From JAKVAV01 sp964635965 (GTDB lineage Bacteria > Bacteroidota > Bacteroidia > Flavobacteriales_D > Cryomorphaceae): DNA of 9,576 bases. Made by a program: the position numbers and the translations under genes. The stretch covers positions 1 through 9,576 of the forward strand of contig CAZWQX010000146.1 of NCBI GenBank assembly GCA_964635965.1, read 5' to 3'. This document shows positions 7,534 through 9,576 of the stretch, piece after piece (position 1 is the first letter of the stretch; each line of letters begins with the position of its first letter). The notes under the pieces were generated by a model. That model was not told the origin of the DNA and did not search any database. It saw only the letters and a list, made by a program, of their open reading frames with translations.

Positions 7534-7968
7534 ATGGAAGGTAATTTGAAATGGGTCAATGCGAATGATGTATATCCTTTGCGTTTAATGGTCTTGAGGC
7601 CAGAAGGAAAAAACCAAGATTGTATTTGGCCAGGCGATGACGATGCCGATCATTTGGGCGTTCACTTGGACGGAGAAGTGGTTTGCATTGCGAGTTTTTA
7701 TCGCAGAAATTTTGAAAACGAAACCGAAGCGATTCAATTACGAGGAATGGCTACTCATCCTGACCATCGTGGAAAAGGATTTGGTAAAGCTTTGGTTGAA
7801 TATGCAATGCAGTACTACCGAAAGCATGGAGCCCGAATAATGTGGTGTAACGCTAGAGTAGTTGCCTTGGACTTCTATCGAAAATTAGGTTATGAAATTG
7901 TTGGTGAACCATTCGAAGTAGAGGGAATAGGAACTCATTTCAGAATGGTATTCCGACTTGATTTGTAA
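7534..7968 (+). CDS. GNAT-family N-acetyltransferase, substrate unknown
   Basis: A single-domain GNAT enzyme of 144 residues from the chosen start, a normal family size. Acetyl-CoA-binding motif A is clear: LRGMATHPDHRGKGFGKALV, with the pyrophosphate-binding RGKGFG (R-x-x-G-x-G) at 79-84 on the short numbering. Motif B follows as NARVVALDFYRKLGYE, the usual tyrosine-containing helix and strand. The N-terminal WVNANDVYPLR...VLRP segment suggests a stand-alone GNAT of the kind common in Bacteroidota, acceptor unidentified. The frame is open to a GTG at 7498, adding 12 residues (FVVHSTYFWKH...) that do not look like part of the fold. ATG 7534 has a weak GGAAG just upstream and is preferred. The TAA stop is embedded in a promoter-like TAACTTTG before the next gene. 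There is no evident functional tie to the downstream metal-receptor pair beyond strand and proximity. Confidence 0.88.
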   Translation: MEGNLKWVNANDVYPLRLMVLRPEGKNQDCIWPGDDDADHLGVHLDGEVVCIASFYRRNFENETEAIQLRGMATHPDHRGKGFGKALVEYAMQYYRKHGARIMWCNARVVALDFYRKLGYEIVGEPFEVEGIGTHFRMVFRLDL

Positions 7969-7973
7969 CTTTG
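7966..7973 (+). promoter_or_regulatory. Candidate Bacteroidota -7 promoter element overlapping the GNAT stop codon
   Basis: TAACTTTG, continuing GCA, is an exact TAnnTTTG match whose first three bases are the acetyltransferase stop codon. It would initiate near 7980 and drive the His/Cys-rich gene and TonB receptor separately from the acetyltransferase. No TTTG/TTG -33 element is seen at the expected spacing. If real, it rules out the TTG start at 7958 for the downstream gene and leaves almost no leader for TTG 7979. Confidence 0.35.
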
Positions 7974-7978
7974 CAGCC

Positions 7979-8323
7979 TTGAAAAGGTCAGTCACACGGC
8001 ATTTTATAGTTGTTGCCCATTTATTGACTTTGCTTCTGGCAATTTCAGAAATGGGAATTCATGTTCTGGTTCACCACGAACATGAGCATAATGAGGTTTG
8101 TGATAATCATGACCATACAGACAATGATCAAAGTTCCATTTGTTCCCATGAACACCAATGTGAACTCTGTGTTCTGATCCAAGCGTCATCGGCCTTCGAT
8201 GAAGTTTCTAATTCAGAGATTTCACAGTTATCCTTCTTTGGAACCAGAGAATCTCTCTCGGATCCCATTATCCTTGAGGAGCCAATTTCTGCTTCCTCTC
8301 CACGTGGACCGCCGATCACTTGA
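7979..8323 (+). CDS. Small exported His/Cys-rich protein, probably metal-binding
   Basis: I do not recognise a named family. From TTG 7979 the product is 114 residues: a basic start (MKRSVTRHF), a hydrophobic export segment (IVVAHLLTLLLAI), then a dense histidine/cysteine region. On the longer numbering from TTG 7958 (121 residues) the cluster holds nine His and four Cys between residues 35 and 71, including VHHEHEH, NHDHT, SHEHQC and the CELC pair. The C-terminal part is polar and ends in SSPRGPPIT. The layout (signal, His clusters, CxxC, RxPP-like end) recalls DUF2946-type small proteins found beside TonB copper receptors in Proteobacteria, though I cannot confirm homology. No ATG is available before residue 32, which would remove the export segment, so the start must be TTG: 7958 overlaps the acetyltransferase by 11 bases, 7979 gives a better n-region. 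It precedes the TonB receptor by 45 bases, consistent with metal capture or sensing for it. Confidence 0.68.
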   Translation: MKRSVTRHFIVVAHLLTLLLAISEMGIHVLVHHEHEHNEVCDNHDHTDNDQSSICSHEHQCELCVLIQASSAFDEVSNSEISQLSFFGTRESLSDPIILEEPISASSPRGPPIT

Positions 8324-8368
8324 GTTCAGGACAAAAATCTCCACTCTATTCTTTCTAAATAATTTCTC

Positions 8369-9576
8369 ATGAGAATCTTCATTTGGGTTGTATCAATCCT
8401 AATGGGGTTTTCGGGCAGTCTTAATCTACGTGCCCAACCTGAATGTACGATAGTAGTTCATGGTCAAGTAGTTGAAGCTACAGAAGGCAATGGACTCAGT
8501 TATGCATCTGTTTACCTGGTTGAAACGGATAAGGGAGCCTATGCGGATAGCAGTGGTCAATTTGTAATAACAGGGGTGTGTCCCGGGAAGTACATTTTGA
8601 GAATTACTCACGTTGGATGCGCTCCTCAAAAGATTGAAATATCCATAAAATCCGATACGACACTTACAATTTATATGACTCATGACGATGCCATATTGAA
8701 CGAATTTGTCGTTGAGGGAGAGACAAATGATAAAGATGTTCTCACGAAACTCTCGGTAAAGGAGGCCCGTTTGGAATCAACTTCAGGTCTTCAACTTGCA
8801 GAACAAGCTTTGGCAATTCCCGGTATGAGAATGCAAGAAACGGGTAATACGATTGCCAAACCTGTATTTCGCGGATTACAGGGTAACCGATTGCTCATCC
8901 TGAACGCCGGTGTTCGGCAAGAAGGACAGTATTGGGGCTCCGAACATGCTCCTGAAATTGATCCATTTCTTGCGCAGGAAATCAGTGTGATCGAAGGAGT
9001 CGATGCTCTTCGTTACGCCCCTGACGCGATTGGCGGGCTGCTCTTAATGAATCCTGCTGATGTTTTTGAAAGTGATTCGTTGTCCGGAACGCTATCAGCA
9101 ATGGGGGCTTCGAACGGAAGAGGTGGAGCCTTGGCTGGAGAACTTATGGGCAAGCTTTCTGAGCGTATTCCTCTTTATTATCGCGGTCAATTATCTGCCA
9201 AAAAATTTGGAGATATAAAGACTCCAGATGTTTTTCTGAAGAATACGGGAGCTGAAGAGTTCAATTACTCCTATGCTCTTGGATGGAAAGAAGATAATTG
9301 GCTCGCTGAAGTATTCTACAGCAATTTCAATCAGCGAATAGGAATTTATCGGTATTCTCATTTGGGTAATCTCACCGATCTGTACGAGGTACTTACCGGT
9401 TCAAGACCTAGTCCTGACACTTCGGATTTCTCTTATGATATTGAACGTCCTTTTCAAGAGATCGGACATGAATTATTAAAGGGGAGAATTCGAATTGAGC
9501 TTGATGATTTAAATTCCGTCGAGGCCATTTATTCTCGACAGTTCAATTCAAGGGAAGAGTATGATATTCATTTGGG
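8369..9576 (+). CDS. TonB-dependent outer-membrane receptor, 3' end cut by window edge
   Basis: Outer-membrane gated channel that imports a scarce ligand using TonB energy. The 402 visible codons cover the signal peptide (1-22, ending RAQ), a CarboxypepD_reg-like beta-sandwich (about 27-107), a TonB-box-like NEFVVEGE (111-118), the plug domain (about 123-232) and the first barrel strands. Complete members are usually 700-800 residues, so about half is missing. The plug carries FRGLQGNRLLILNAGVRQ, then the EHAPEIDP motif and ISVIEGVDALRYAPDAIGG, the Bacteroidota form of the IEVIRGPAALLYG signature. The HAPEIDP segment recalls the DHA...DP segment of ZnuD-like zinc receptors, but the ligand cannot be read from this. 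There is no paired SusD gene in view, which argues against a glycan-type SusC. ATG 8369 is chosen for its signal peptide; the leader lacks a Shine-Dalgarno. The His/Cys-rich upstream gene suggests a metal or metal-chelate ligand. Confidence 0.9.
   Translation, partial: MRIFIWVVSILMGFSGSLNLRAQPECTIVVHGQVVEATEGNGLSYASVYLVETDKGAYADSSGQFVITGVCPGKYILRITHVGCAPQKIEISIKSDTTLTIYMTHDDAILNEFVVEGETNDKDVLTKLSVKEARLESTSGLQLAEQALAIPGMRMQETGNTIAKPVFRGLQGNRLLILNAGVRQEGQYWGSEHAPEIDPFLAQEISVIEGVDALRYAPDAIGGLLLMNPADVFESDSLSGTLSAMGASNGRGGALAGELMGKLSERIPLYYRGQLSAKKFGDIKTPDVFLKNTGAEEFNYSYALGWKEDNWLAEVFYSNFNQRIGIYRYSHLGNLTDLYEVLTGSRPSPDTSDFSYDIERPFQEIGHELLKGRIRIELDDLNSVEAIYSRQFNSREEYDIHL

Overview
The window looks like chromosomal DNA from a member of the Bacteroidota, probably a free-living Flavobacteriales-type organism. 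The evidence is an outer-membrane receptor with a CarboxypepD_reg-like domain ahead of its TonB plug, the near absence of Shine-Dalgarno sequences, exact TAnnTTTG-type -7 promoter elements upstream of two transcription units, and signal peptides of the FGQ/FSQ/RAQ type. The DNA is moderately AT-rich, genes are tightly packed, and no gene-free stretch exceeds 300 bases. I see no tRNA, rRNA, CRISPR array, insertion sequence or phage gene.

Layout. Positions 1-1533 (minus) hold the first 511 codons of a glutamine-hydrolysing asparagine synthetase (asnB), cut by the left edge. A 72-base divergent gap separates it from a PBP4-type D-alanyl-D-alanine carboxypeptidase/endopeptidase (dacB-like, plus, 1606-3027). 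This converges on a secreted TPR protein (minus, 3024-3881), and the two stop codons overlap by four bases. To the right is a minus-strand operon read trkA (7355-6015), trkH (6018-4558), then a HAD phosphatase of the HxpB/YniC type (4561-3914). Both junctions are four-base stop/start overlaps (GTGA and ATGA). The TPR gene may be its distal member. A divergent spacer (7356-7533) carries a good trkA promoter candidate and an imperfect inverted repeat. It leads to a plus-strand GNAT acetyltransferase, a small exported His/Cys-rich protein, and the first 402 codons of a TonB-dependent receptor cut by the right edge.

How the genes work together. TrkA and TrkH together form a Trk-type potassium uptake system: a nucleotide-binding RCK gating subunit and a membrane pore. 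The coupled phosphatase may deal with sugar or hexitol phosphates. DacB trims or cleaves peptidoglycan in the periplasm. The His/Cys-rich protein and the TonB receptor form a plausible metal-acquisition pair, with the metal undetermined. The asnB, GNAT and TPR genes show no firm functional tie to their neighbours.

Most of the window is ordinary housekeeping and transport content. The part most worth a second look is the His/Cys-rich protein with its TonB receptor. I do not see a clearly new multi-gene system.
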